DNA of 53,301 bases. It comes from Betaproteobacteria bacterium. GTDB taxonomy: Bacteria > Pseudomonadota > Gammaproteobacteria > Burkholderiales > Rhodocyclaceae. Below the pieces are notes generated by a model. That model was not told the origin of the DNA and did not search any database. It was given only the letters and a program-made list of their open reading frames with translations. The stretch covers positions 1-53,301 of the forward strand of contig WRMF01000013.1 of NCBI GenBank assembly GCA_009777245.1. The letters run 5' to 3'. This document shows, in pieces, positions 45,800-53,301 of the stretch. A program made the position numbers and the translations under genes. Positions within the stretch are counted from its first letter, which is position 1. Each line of letters begins with the position of its first letter.

Positions 45800-47473
45800 T
45801 TATTTCTCCTTCAGATGAAAAATTGTTTCAGAGTAAGCCGATTTGTCTTTCTCAGTACGATTAAGTACCGGACGACGAAACTGGTTGACAATTACCATCG
45901 CTGCTTTTTCTGCAATGATCGGATACATATTGTACTTGTCGTTTGCAACAAGAAACACATTGTAGTCATCTGCCAAAAAACGCTTGCAATTATTTAACAC
46001 ATCGGCAATTCCTTGAATATAGTTTTGCTTGGCTTCTTTGGATTGACCTTTGAAAAGCGGACCTATTTCCAATTCATCTTTTCGCTCAAACCCAAACAGA
46101 TCATAAGCATACGCATGTTGCTCATGATAATCTATGAGACCAACATATGGGGGGGACGAAAAAATACCTTGGATTTTTTTCTGCTCAAGCATATCTCCAA
46201 AATTTGGATTTTTCCTTTTTACCTGCTCGAAAATATTGATGCTCCGGCTATTGCCTGTCAAACATAATTGAAAGGTGCTCGTCCGCAATTTCTCGAACTG
46301 CAATAGCCGCGCAATTGTATCTTTAGAGTATGTTTTCCACCATTTCATGATAGAAAACAGCGGCTTACAGATTTTTCCGTGTTTGCGGCAATAGTAAGTT
46401 GTAGTTACCGGCTCTAAAAGAGTGGCCAAATCAGCGTGTGTAGTAGCACGACAACTGCGAATTGTCCGGCTAAGAATCAAGCTGACAATTTTCTTGGTGC
46501 TGATGTTTTCGATTTTCTTTAACTCCTCATAAACATACTCGATCTCATCCCTGATATGTTGTGAGTACCATTTATCCAGAAAAGTCTCGTGTCTTTTCTG
46601 GTTTAATTGAATGCCATGCTCTCTTATCAATTGTTCATATATGGGGAGAAATTGTTTTTCTTTTTCTGTGGCGTAAGCGGTCTCGTTGATTTCTCCTGCA
46701 TGCAAGCGGTACTTGTAGTCAGGCACAGGGAAATAGCGGTTATTGAAAACGCTTAATTCATGCAGAAGTTTGTTCTCAAACTTGACTATGTTAAAATTTT
46801 TGATGTAACTATTCAATTTTTCCGTAATTTTTTTGATTTCGTAGCTCAAGTCGGCAATGTCATACTTTCCTACCTTGCAATTTCCAATAAGCGTATTGAA
46901 GGCGGAAATGTCTACGCCGATGGCATTCATGCCTAACTCGCAAGCCTGCACCATCGTCGTACCGCTTCCTGAAAACGGATCAAGAATGATGTCGTTCTTG
47001 TTAAAATAGGTAGATGTTTTAAAATTATCCGTGTGGCTGTCAAGGAAATATTCCACAAGCTGCGGTATGAATTTTCCCTTGTATGGATGCAGGCGATGCA
47101 CATGCTTTGTCGTTTCTAATTCCTTGTATTGTTCAAACGATAATGCCCAATTCAGATCGTCGCCTAATCTTTCCTTGAATCCTGTTTCCCGCGACCCATT
47201 ATAAGACTGGTAATATCTTTGCAGGTCGCAAAGCGAAACTTGGGTTGAGCCGTTTTCTCCAATCTTTTTGACTCTCCCGTATTGAATAAGGTATGCAATG
47301 TTAGCAGGAGTAACAATTTTGCCAATATGCTTCGTTGCCCATGTGCTTGCTTCTTTGATTGTCAATAATCCATTGCTCGCGCTCGGCATATCCATATGCT
47401 TATAGCAACAGAGTGCGCCTTGCACGGGCAGCGTGCTCATAGATTTTTTCGGAGCTTCGAGGGTATCAGTCAT
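45800..47473 (-). CDS. DNA methyltransferase (N4-C/N6-A type) with N-terminal HTH domain
   Basis: The 557-residue protein is the modification half of the restriction-modification pair. Motif I is DIILDPFSGSGTTMVQA at about 161-177; motif IV is SPPY at 440-443, the form common in N4-cytosine enzymes. The segment HVHRLHPYKGKFIPQLVEYF before motif I is typical of this group. Residues 35-91 (LLTIKEASTWATKHIGKIVT, then YLIQYGRVKKIG) look like a MerR/excisionase-type winged helix, which might let the enzyme control its own operon. The region is AT-rich. The start MTDTLEAPKK lies 16 bases past the nrdJ stop; a later Met is possible. Confidence 0.85.
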   Translation of the reverse strand: MTDTLEAPKKSMSTLPVQGALCCYKHMDMPSASNGLLTIKEASTWATKHIGKIVTPANIAYLIQYGRVKKIGENGSTQVSLCDLQRYYQSYNGSRETGFKERLGDDLNWALSFEQYKELETTKHVHRLHPYKGKFIPQLVEYFLDSHTDNFKTSTYFNKNDIILDPFSGSGTTMVQACELGMNAIGVDISAFNTLIGNCKVGKYDIADLSYEIKKITEKLNSYIKNFNIVKFENKLLHELSVFNNRYFPVPDYKYRLHAGEINETAYATEKEKQFLPIYEQLIREHGIQLNQKRHETFLDKWYSQHIRDEIEYVYEELKKIENISTKKIVSLILSRTIRSCRATTHADLATLLEPVTTTYYCRKHGKICKPLFSIMKWWKTYSKDTIARLLQFEKLRTSTFQLCLTGNSRSINIFEQVKRKNPNFGDMLEQKKIQGIFSSPPYVGLIDYHEQHAYAYDLFGFERKDELEIGPLFKGQSKEAKQNYIQGIADVLNNCKRFLADDYNVFLVANDKYNMYPIIAEKAAMVIVNQFRRPVLNRTEKDKSAYSETIFHLKEK

Positions 47474-47488
47474 GGCGAGCGTACCTTG

Positions 47489-50419
47489 TTACCCGCAGCT
47501 TCCTACCGCGCCGCAGGCGGTGCAGAAGTCGCAGCCGTCCTTTCGGATCATCGTATGGTTGCCGCATTCGGAGCAAAGTTTGCCCTGAGTCGGCAATACC
47601 TTGTTGCTCACGGTGTCTTCCGGGGCTTCGAGAATGCCCATTTGCTGCCGGGGAAAGCCGTCTTCGTCCAGAATGTCCAGCATGGCGTAACGATGGATGA
47701 TTAAGCGGGCGATATAGGCAATCGTGGAAGGAAAGGTTTTCTGCTTTTTTGAGCCGGGGATTGCGGCTATGAAATCGCCCAGAGGTTCCGGGTAATCTAG
47801 CAGCTTCCGAAGTTTCATGCCGATCCAGGCAGGGTCCATAACCCGCATATCAAGGGAGAGGAGCTTGCAAAGTCCGTCCAGAGCGCGGGGATAGTGGCCG
47901 GAGAGCCACATGGAATAGGGGCGGGTAACGCCGTCCGGCATGGTTATTTCTTTCAAGCCCAGCACGAAATCTTCGTGGGTTGAGGGGTTGGAGATGTCGA
48001 CCGTCCAGGAAAGCGTGCCGCCTGTGCCGGTTTTGGGCTCCTTGGCGGAGAAAAGCGCATCGAGCACAGGGGTTGGGCCTTCATGCCGGAATGCGCCCAG
48101 TTGTTCGCAACGCCAGCGGATGATTTGCGCCATTGCGGAGACAACGGAAGGAACCCGTTTTTTCTCGCCATGCGGCGGCATTGGCACTTCATAGGGGTCG
48201 CCGGGTGTTTTGGCAAGGGTGTCCAGTTTCATGTCCAGCCAGCCCCGGTCGTTGGCGCGCATGTCCATGGAAAGCGTCTTGGCGACTGCGCCCAGACCGC
48301 GCGATTCGGCAGGACCATGCGCCCAGACTTCAAACGGCCAGGTGTGTCCTTCAGGCTCGATATGTCCGATAAACAGGGCGAATTGTCCGAGCGGAGAATC
48401 CAGCATATAAGTCCAGCAGAGATTGCCTTCCGGCAGACCCGGGCGTCCCGGCCAGCGGAGCGATGCCAGAACCGGCGCGGGTAAATGCTTGATGGAGAGC
48501 CGCCGATTGGCATCGGTGACAAAATCCTGCGGAGCCTTGATGCTGTCCGCGACTTCGGTTTTGGCAGGTTCGACCGAGAGAATAGGGGAGAGAATGCTGT
48601 TGGGGCGATAGGTTGCAAGACCTTTCAGGCCGGATTTCCAGGCTTCCATGTACAAGCCCTGAAAGTCGGCGTAGGGGTAATCGGCGGGGACATTGACCGT
48701 CTTGGAAATGGATGTGTCAATGTAGGGAGCGACGGCGGCAACCATGTCCTTGTGCGCGGCGGCTGAAATTTCCAGGGCGGTGATGAAATAATCGGGGAGC
48801 TTGGCGACATCGCCGCCCAGATGGCGATAGAGCCGCCATGCGTAGTCCTCGACAGGATATTCCTTGATCGTGCCGTCGGCCATTCGCTTCTTGCGGGAGT
48901 ACGTCCAGGAGAATGGCGGCTCAATGCCGTTGGAGGCATTGTCGGCAAAGGCAAGCGAGATGGTTCCGGTAGGCGCTATGGAAAGCAGGTGGGAATTTCT
49001 AAGGCCGTGCTCGCGGATTTTCGCCTTGATTTCCGAAGGCAGGCGGGAGGCGAAGTTGCCGCCGGAGAGAAAGAGTTCGGCGTTGAAAAGCGGGAAAGAG
49101 CCGCGTTCCCTTGCAAGCTCAACTGAAGCAAGATATGCGGTATCGCGCATGAATTCGCTGATTCTGGCGGCCATTCCTCGCGCTTCCGGGTGGTCGTAGC
49201 GAAGCCGCAGCATGGCAAGCGCATCGCCAAGGCCGGTGAACCCCAGGCCGATCCTGCGTTTGTTGGCGGCTTCCTGTTGCTGCTGGACGAGCGGCCAGTG
49301 GGTTGCGTCCAGCACGTTGTCCAGCATCCTGGTGGAGACCCGCACTACTTCGGCGAAGGCGTCAAAATCGAAACTTGCCTGTTCGGAAAACGGGTGTTCC
49401 ACGAACAGGGTCAGATTAATAGAACCCAGGCAGCAGCAGCCGTAGGGCGGCAAGGGTTGCTCGGCGCAGGGGTTGGTGGCTTCGATGACTTCGCAATAAT
49501 TAAGGTTGTTGTCCCGGTTCATGCGGTCGAGAAAAAGAATGCCCGGCTCGGCGTGGTCGTAGGTGGATTTCATCACCTGATCCCATAAATCCCGCGCCCT
49601 TGTCTTGCGATAGACCCAAAGCCCGTCCTCGCGCAGATACGCGCCTTCGCCTCTCATGTCGGCGTTGGGTTCGGCGCGATGGATCAGTTCCACGATGCCG
49701 TCTGACTCTACCGCCTGCATGAATTCATCAGTCACGCCGATGGAGATGTTGAAGTTCTTGAGATCGGCATGATCCTTGGCGTGGATGAAATCCTCGATGT
49801 CAGGATGATCGCAGCGCAACACGCCCATTTGCGCCCCCCTGCGCGCTCCTGCCGATTCCACCGTTTCGCAGGAGCGGTCAAACACGCGCATGTAGGAGAC
49901 CGGGCCGGAGGCGCGTGATTGGGTTCCTTTTACTCGCGCTCCGGCGGGGCGGATGCTGGAAAAGTCATAGCCAACGCCGCCGCCCCGCCGCATGGTTTCT
50001 GCGGCCTGCGCCAGCGCGGCGTAGATGCCGGGGCGTCCGTCGGTCGTCTCGACGATGGAATCTCCTACCGGCTGCACGAAACAGTTGATTAGCGTCGCCT
50101 GCAAATTCGTGCCTGCCGCAGAATTGATACGTCCGGCGGGGATGAAGCCGTTTTCCTGCGCCCAGAGAAAACGCGCTTCCCAATGGGCGCGCTCCTTTTC
50201 TGTCTTTTCCTTTTCGGACAAGGCGCGGGCAACCCGCCATCGCACGTCGCGCGCGCTGGTTTCCTTGCCCTTGGCGTATTTTTCGATCAATACCTCGCTG
50301 GAGATTTCCTGTTCGGCGAGCGGCAAAAATTCGGGGATGGCGGGAATTTCAGCCAAGGCAAGCTGCTCGGTATTGTGCGCCAGTTCCATGTTTGTCTCCG
50401 GAAGGGATATTGTTTTCAT
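47489..50419 (-). CDS. nrdJ: Adenosylcobalamin-dependent (class II) ribonucleotide reductase
   Basis: NrdJ reduces ribonucleotides to deoxyribonucleotides with or without oxygen, using B12. The 976-residue protein has the active-site region [56 protein letters not shown] and the phosphate-binding [20 protein letters not shown]. The last third holds TSCPD-like domains and a C-terminal zinc-ribbon ([20 protein letters not shown]), which also supplies the re-reducing cysteines. The start [10 protein letters not shown] at 50419 could also be the ATG 10 codons on (MELAHN). Two NrdR boxes lie upstream. No other reductase is in the window. Confidence 0.96.
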   Translation of the reverse strand: MKTISLPETNMELAHNTEQLALAEIPAIPEFLPLAEQEISSEVLIEKYAKGKETSARDVRWRVARALSEKEKTEKERAHWEARFLWAQENGFIPAGRINSAAGTNLQATLINCFVQPVGDSIVETTDGRPGIYAALAQAAETMRRGGGVGYDFSSIRPAGARVKGTQSRASGPVSYMRVFDRSCETVESAGARRGAQMGVLRCDHPDIEDFIHAKDHADLKNFNISIGVTDEFMQAVESDGIVELIHRAEPNADMRGEGAYLREDGLWVYRKTRARDLWDQVMKSTYDHAEPGILFLDRMNRDNNLNYCEVIEATNPCAEQPLPPYGCCCLGSINLTLFVEHPFSEQASFDFDAFAEVVRVSTRMLDNVLDATHWPLVQQQQEAANKRRIGLGFTGLGDALAMLRLRYDHPEARGMAARISEFMRDTAYLASVELARERGSFPLFNAELFLSGGNFASRLPSEIKAKIREHGLRNSHLLSIAPTGTISLAFADNASNGIEPPFSWTYSRKKRMADGTIKEYPVEDYAWRLYRHLGGDVAKLPDYFITALEISAAAHKDMVAAVAPYIDTSISKTVNVPADYPYADFQGLYMEAWKSGLKGLATYRPNSILSPILSVEPAKTEVADSIKAPQDFVTDANRRLSIKHLPAPVLASLRWPGRPGLPEGNLCWTYMLDSPLGQFALFIGHIEPEGHTWPFEVWAHGPAESRGLGAVAKTLSMDMRANDRGWLDMKLDTLAKTPGDPYEVPMPPHGEKKRVPSVVSAMAQIIRWRCEQLGAFRHEGPTPVLDALFSAKEPKTGTGGTLSWTVDISNPSTHEDFVLGLKEITMPDGVTRPYSMWLSGHYPRALDGLCKLLSLDMRVMDPAWIGMKLRKLLDYPEPLGDFIAAIPGSKKQKTFPSTIAYIARLIIHRYAMLDILDEDGFPRQQMGILEAPEDTVSNKVLPTQGKLCSECGNHTMIRKDGCDFCTACGAVGSCG

Positions 50420-50459
50420 GACGTGAAAGAGGATGTCAAAATGTGTGAGTGCGTAAACT

Positions 50460-50473
50460 ACTATATATAGTAT
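50460..50473 (-). promoter_or_regulatory. NrdR box 1 upstream of nrdJ
   Basis: ACTATATATAGTAT fits the palindromic NrdR consensus (ACAC-A/T-ATATAT-A/T-GTGT) in its core CTATATATAG. It lies 41 bases before the nrdJ start codon and overlaps the probable promoter. Confidence 0.8.
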
Positions 50474-50490
50474 CCGCTTGCCAAGTCTTA

Positions 50491-50504
50491 ACTATATACA
50501 GTAT
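50491..50504 (-). promoter_or_regulatory. NrdR box 2 upstream of nrdJ
   Basis: ACTATATACAGTAT lies exactly 31 bp from box 1. NrdR usually binds paired sites about three helical turns apart, so spacing and sequence support repression of nrdJ by NrdR-(d)ATP. Confidence 0.8.
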
Positions 50505-50754
50505 TTGGAGTAGACAGGATGAAAGTGGCGTAACAGACTGAAAACAGAGGAAAAATTATTTTTGCGCCCTCATGCCCCGATAGTGGTTTTGATGCAAATA
50601 CGCGCGCTTTTCCTCCTGGCGGAGCACGGATATAAGAGAGATGGGGCAACGGCAGGCGGAGCGTGGGGTTCTCCCCTCTCCCGCTGTACAGGCCGTGGAC
50701 ATGGTTGACGGGTGTACGAAGGCATCGTGTACGCTTCAAGAGAGAGGGTACGTA

Positions 50755-50789
50755 AAAATGTACTCACTTGAGCCGAAACTGCTCTAGCG
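50755..50789. repeat. One end of a TTAGAGC-type MITE next to the Hint remnant
   Basis: AAAATGTACTCACTTGAGCC followed by GAAACTGCTCTA matches the right end of the element at 12327-12497. A CTCTCCCGC sequence near 50675 probably belongs to the same element. I could not find the matching opposite end. This copy abuts, and probably truncated, the Hint-domain frame. Confidence 0.6.
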
Positions 50790-51632
50790 CCACAGTTAGT
50801 GTTGTGTACCCACACGCCCAGCTTGTCCACGAAGTAGGTGTGGTTGTACTCCACCTCCAGGTTGTAGACTTTGCTCAGATACCAAGAATCTGGATGGGAG
50901 AAGCCCGGCGGATCGTCCCATTTGTACGATTTATTTGGATTGTTAACGTAGCCTTCGTAGATATATGCTCCATGATTCAGGAAACGTGCATGAATTGGCA
51001 CACATGGCTGTATTTTCTGATCGGCAAAATCGATAGACAGGCCGGGCATCCCTTTGTCATCGTAGTGTGGATTGACCCATCCCTGCATAATCTGGTCAGT
51101 CTTGTAAACACGCTTGGACTCAAGCACCTCTGCCAGTCGCCCATCAGCCAGTAGCAAAGTCATGCCTACATGCAGATGATCGGCTCTCACCCATTGCTGG
51201 TGCGGATAGGGTGGAGCATAAAGAATATCGTTCGTCGTGACACAGATCCTCTGGCGAGGACAACACCCAGAATGGATGGTTAGGTGTGGTCACTACAAAA
51301 CTCTGCCCATGCTCTTCAAATTTCTGGTGCCGCACTTCTTGCAATTCGTCGCGCTTCTTTTCGCGCACGAGACTGCGAATATGCTCCATTTCAGATGGAG
51401 ACGGCAGAATTTGCCAAGAAACAAACCATGTCTCCTTATCCTCAAACTCAAAGGTATTGATAACACGTTTGTAGGTTACTTCACCTTCGCCGTTTTCCGG
51501 CTTGGACAGCACATAGTCACCCACCCTGATTTGCTCAATGGGTCGCAGACCTTCTTTAGTGTGCACCAGCGTTCCCGCAATAAAGCAGACCAAAGCTGGC
51601 AGGCGCATTTCGTCCAATGCCTTGCGTTGCAA
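50790..51632 (-). pseudogene. Hint (intein-like, polymorphic-toxin) domain remnant, frameshifted
   Basis: Two overlapping frames together form one Hint domain. The first holds the N-terminal splice block with catalytic Cys: LVCFIAGTLVHTKEGLRPIE, then IRVGDYVLSKPENGEGEVTY, and TTPNHPFWVLSSPEDL. The second holds PYPHQQWVRADHLHVGMTLL, LADGRLAEVLESKRVY and the C-terminal block VYNLEVEYNHTYFVDKLGVW ending VHN. The shift lies between about 51190 and 51250. Neither the upstream carrier part nor a downstream toxin is present: a GTAGGTTGGGG repeat cuts one side and a MITE end the other. In intact polymorphic toxins such domains release the C-terminal toxin. It is a decayed fragment unless the frameshift is a sequencing error. 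Confidence 0.75.
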
Positions 51633-51674
51633 TGCCCCCCCCTGACAGATTGGATTGCGTGCGCAGCTTCAACC

Positions 51675-51755
51675 CGATAGGTTGGGGTAAGCGCGGCGAA
51701 TCCCAACATCTCTGCGCGGCGTTGAGGTTCGCAGGCTCATCCCAACCTACGAACT
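51675..51755. repeat. GTAGGTTGGGG-type inverted repeat, second copy
   Basis: GATAGGTTGGGGTAAGCGCG, with AATCCCAAC in the middle and CATCCCAACCTAC at the end, matches the unit at 12978-13052. The ends are inverted (TAGGTTGGG and CCCAACCTA). It sits between the Hint remnant and rdgB. Confidence 0.7.
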
Positions 51756-51785
51756 GATTACAAAGATAAACGGTTTTTGCCTTGC

Positions 51786-52394
51786 TCACAGTTCCATTCC
51801 ACGCAGTTTTTCCAGCAGTTTAGCCATCGCCCGCCCGCGGTGAGAACGCCTGTTCTTTACTTCCGGCGCGAGTTCGGCGGAAGACAAGCCGCTCTCCAAA
51901 TCCAGAAAAAGCGGGTCATAGCCAAAGCCGTTCCCGCCTCTGGGTTCAAGGAGAATTTCGCCCTGCCATTCGCCTTCGACAATGATTGGGCGCGGATCGT
52001 TGGCATGGCGGACAAGCGCAATGACGCATACAAAGCTGGCGCGGCGATTTTTTTCGCCTGCCATCTCGGCAAGCAATTTTTCGTTGTTGCGAAGATCGCT
52101 GTCATCCGGCTCCTGCCGGGAAGACGAGGCGTAACGGGCAGAATGCACTCCTGGCGCGCCATTAAGTGCTTCGACGCAAAGACCGGAATCGTCAGCCAGA
52201 GCGGGCAAGCCCGTAATAATCGCGGCATGTCTTGCCTTGGCAAGCGCGTTTTCGATAAAGGTCGGGTGCGGCTCCTCCGCTTCCGGCACGCCAAGTTCAC
52301 CTTGCGGTGTCAACCGGATACCGAGCGGCAGAAGCAATGCGGTCAACTCTTCCAGTTTTTTCCGGTTGTTGGAAGCCAGAACTAGCTTTTTCAT
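51786..52394 (-). CDS. rdgB: XTP/dITP diphosphatase (RdgB/HAM1)
   Basis: RdgB removes dITP and XTP from the nucleotide pool. The 202-residue protein starts MKKLVLASNNRKKLEELTAL, with the family's SNNxxK motif, and contains FIENALAKARHAAIITGLPA, ADDSGLCVEALNGAPGVHSA and the nucleotide-binding GGNGFGYDPLFLDLESG, ending with SHRGRAMAKLLEKL. In relatives it follows rph directly; here a 326-bp repeat-filled gap lies between them. Confidence 0.97.
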   Translation of the reverse strand: MKKLVLASNNRKKLEELTALLLPLGIRLTPQGELGVPEAEEPHPTFIENALAKARHAAIITGLPALADDSGLCVEALNGAPGVHSARYASSSRQEPDDSDLRNNEKLLAEMAGEKNRRASFVCVIALVRHANDPRPIIVEGEWQGEILLEPRGGNGFGYDPLFLDLESGLSSAELAPEVKNRRSHRGRAMAKLLEKLRGMEL

Positions 52395-52454
52395 GGCGAT
52401 AGGCTGGGTTTAAGGTTGACTGGAATGCGAACCCCAACGCCTAACCCTTCCGTC

Positions 52455-52474
52455 ATTCCCGCGCAGGCGGGAAT
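52455..52474. repeat. dRS3-like 20-mer
   Basis: ATTCCCGCGCAGGCGGGAAT with CGTC before and CCAG after; left member of an inverted pair 107 bp apart. Confidence 0.85.
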
Positions 52475-52561
52475 CCAGTACTGCGTCAAATGACGGTAAA
52501 AGGTGAATGTAGCGAATGAGCGGCAAACTGAAACGACACAGGAACGGCAAGGCTTTGCTGG

Positions 52562-52581
52562 ATTCCCGCCTTCGCGGGAAT
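52562..52581. repeat. dRS3-like 20-mer, inverted partner
   Basis: ATTCCCGCCTTCGCGGGAAT with CTGG before and GACG after; right member of the pair with 52455-52474. Confidence 0.85.
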
Positions 52582-52720
52582 GACGATTGAATTGGCGCAT
52601 GCGCGGGGATGACGAATGACAAACAGTTGCCGTCTGCAAGCTCCCTCTTCCATTTATAGGAGAGGGTAGCAGGGCTATAGGTTGGAATGAGCGTGACCAA
52701 ACTGCTGCCCTCTCCCGGCG

Positions 52721-53301
52721 CTACGCGCCACCCTCTCCCGCTTGCGGGAGAGGGGAGAAATATCCCGCGAGCGCGGCTTTTTGCGCGTCAATCAAATGGT
52801 GAATGCCGCTGGCAGCAAGATCAAGAAGCAAATCCATCTGGGCGCGTGTAAAGGGTTCGCCTTCGGCGGTTCCCTGCACTTCGACAATACCGCCCGCTCC
52901 GGTCATGACGACATTCATGTCGGTATCGGCCTTTGAATCTTCCCCATAGTCCAGATCAAGCAACGCCTCGCCAGACAGAATTCCGACGGAAACGGCGGCG
53001 ACATGATCCAGCACGGGCGAAGCAGTCAGTTTGCCTTCCGCGCGTAGTTTCTCGCAGGCATCCCATACCGCGAGCCACGCTCCGGTGATAGCGGCGCAGC
53101 GCGTGCCGCCGTCGGCCTGGAGCACGTCGCAATCCACGAGAATCTGCCGTTCGCCAAGCAGAGAAAGATCAACCACGGCGCGTAGTGAGCGCCCTATCAG
53201 GCGTTGAATCTCCTGTGTGCGGCCTGATTGTTTGCCTCTGGCGGCCTCGCGCGGCGAGCGGGTATGAGTGGCGCGGGGCAACATGCCGTATTCGGCGGTA
53301 A
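52721..53301 (-). CDS. rph: Ribonuclease PH (5' end outside window), repeat-encoded tail
   Basis: RNase PH trims tRNA 3' ends with phosphate. The visible part of about 193 residues opens with [20 protein letters not shown] and contains [20 protein letters not shown], the phosphate-site region, and [20 protein letters not shown]. The usual end is about [12 protein letters not shown]. Here translation continues for 14 more residues ([14 protein letters not shown]), read through a CTCTCCCGC palindromic repeat that also supplies the stop codon. The N-terminal 50 or so residues lie beyond the window. Confidence 0.95.
   Translation of the reverse strand, partial: TAEYGMLPRATHTRSPREAARGKQSGRTQEIQRLIGRSLRAVVDLSLLGERQILVDCDVLQADGGTRCAAITGAWLAVWDACEKLRAEGKLTASPVLDHVAAVSVGILSGEALLDLDYGEDSKADTDMNVVMTGAGGIVEVQGTAEGEPFTRAQMDLLLDLAASGIHHLIDAQKAALAGYFSPLPQAGEGGA

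Larger units (their letters stand above)
52395..52720. other. 326-bp rph-rdgB gap filled with repeats
   Basis: Two dRS3-like 20-mers in opposite orientation (52455-52474, 52562-52581) and CTCTCCC-type palindromic sequence from about 52705 occupy the gap. There is no gene. It separates two genes that are normally co-transcribed. Confidence 0.75.

Noticed and set aside
50420-50760. Possible cobalamin riboswitch before nrdJ
   Set aside because: I looked for a B12-box-like conserved core and a folded leader and saw neither; the NrdR boxes explain the regulation better.
50570-50789. C-terminal toxin domain after the Hint domain
   Set aside because: The residues after VHN (QVSTFLRTLSLEAYT and onward) are translation of the MITE and CTCTCCC repeat, not a toxin.

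Overview
The window reads as a chromosomal segment of a betaproteobacterium of moderately high GC. The evidence is the gene repertoire and gene order: ffs-dnaX-ybaB-recR, folC-SPOR-cvpA-purF, yqgE-ruvX-pyrR-pyrB-pyrC', rpsB-tsf-pyrH-frr and uppS-cdsA-dxr-rseP-bamA-skp-lpxD. In addition, 20-bp ATTCCC-N8-GGGAAT repeats like the dRS3 repeats of Neisseria occur throughout. I cannot assign a genus. I recognised no tRNA, rRNA, CRISPR array, intact transposase or prophage.

Layout. 1-1058: 3' part of radA. 1770-7134 (minus): etfB-etfA-acyl-CoA dehydrogenase-ETF:quinone oxidoreductase, a complete route from an acyl-CoA to the quinone pool. 7542-10514 (minus): prephenate dehydrogenase and a NodU/CmcH-type carbamoyltransferase. 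10579-13745 (plus): SRP RNA with a clear promoter, then dnaX, ybaB and recR. 13775-15387 (minus): trpG-trpD without trpE or trpC. 15537-18296: a DUF5610-like protein, a bacterial ionotropic glutamate-receptor-like channel and a half-size EamA transporter. 18542-22666 (plus): folC, a SPOR protein, cvpA and purF. 23152-24474: a TauE/SafE-like membrane protein and dcd. 24912-27967 (minus): rpsB-tsf-pyrH-frr. 28424-34997 (plus): maeB, a small unknown gene, yqgE-ruvX and pyrR-pyrB-pyrC' with a dihydroorotase-like protein that lacks its HxH motif. 35011-35895: a Sel1 lipid-free secreted protein and a truncated copy. 35928-44482 (plus): isoprenoid, phospholipid and outer-membrane biogenesis genes from uppS to lpxD. 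44730-47473 (minus): an AT-rich type II restriction-modification pair. 47489-50419 (minus): B12-dependent ribonucleotide reductase behind two NrdR boxes. 50790-51632: a broken Hint (intein-like) domain remnant. 51786-53301 (minus): rdgB and the 3' part of rph.

Most gaps of more than 100 bases are filled with short dispersed repeats. I see at least five kinds: dRS3-like 20-mers; elements with TATAGTG...AATAA terminal inverted repeats, including two 321-bp copies in opposite orientation; TTAGAGC-ended elements; GTAGGTTGGGG-type repeats; and GC-rich CTCTCCCGC palindromes. One of the palindromes supplies the last codons and the stop of rph.

The observations most worth following up are: the glutamate-receptor-like channel, whose pore lacks the K+-type TVGYGD filter; trpD, which appears to start at AUU; the separation and opposite orientation of frr and uppS, which one inversion of about 11 kb would repair; the NrdR box pair spaced exactly 31 bp before nrdJ; and the Correia-like repeat family.
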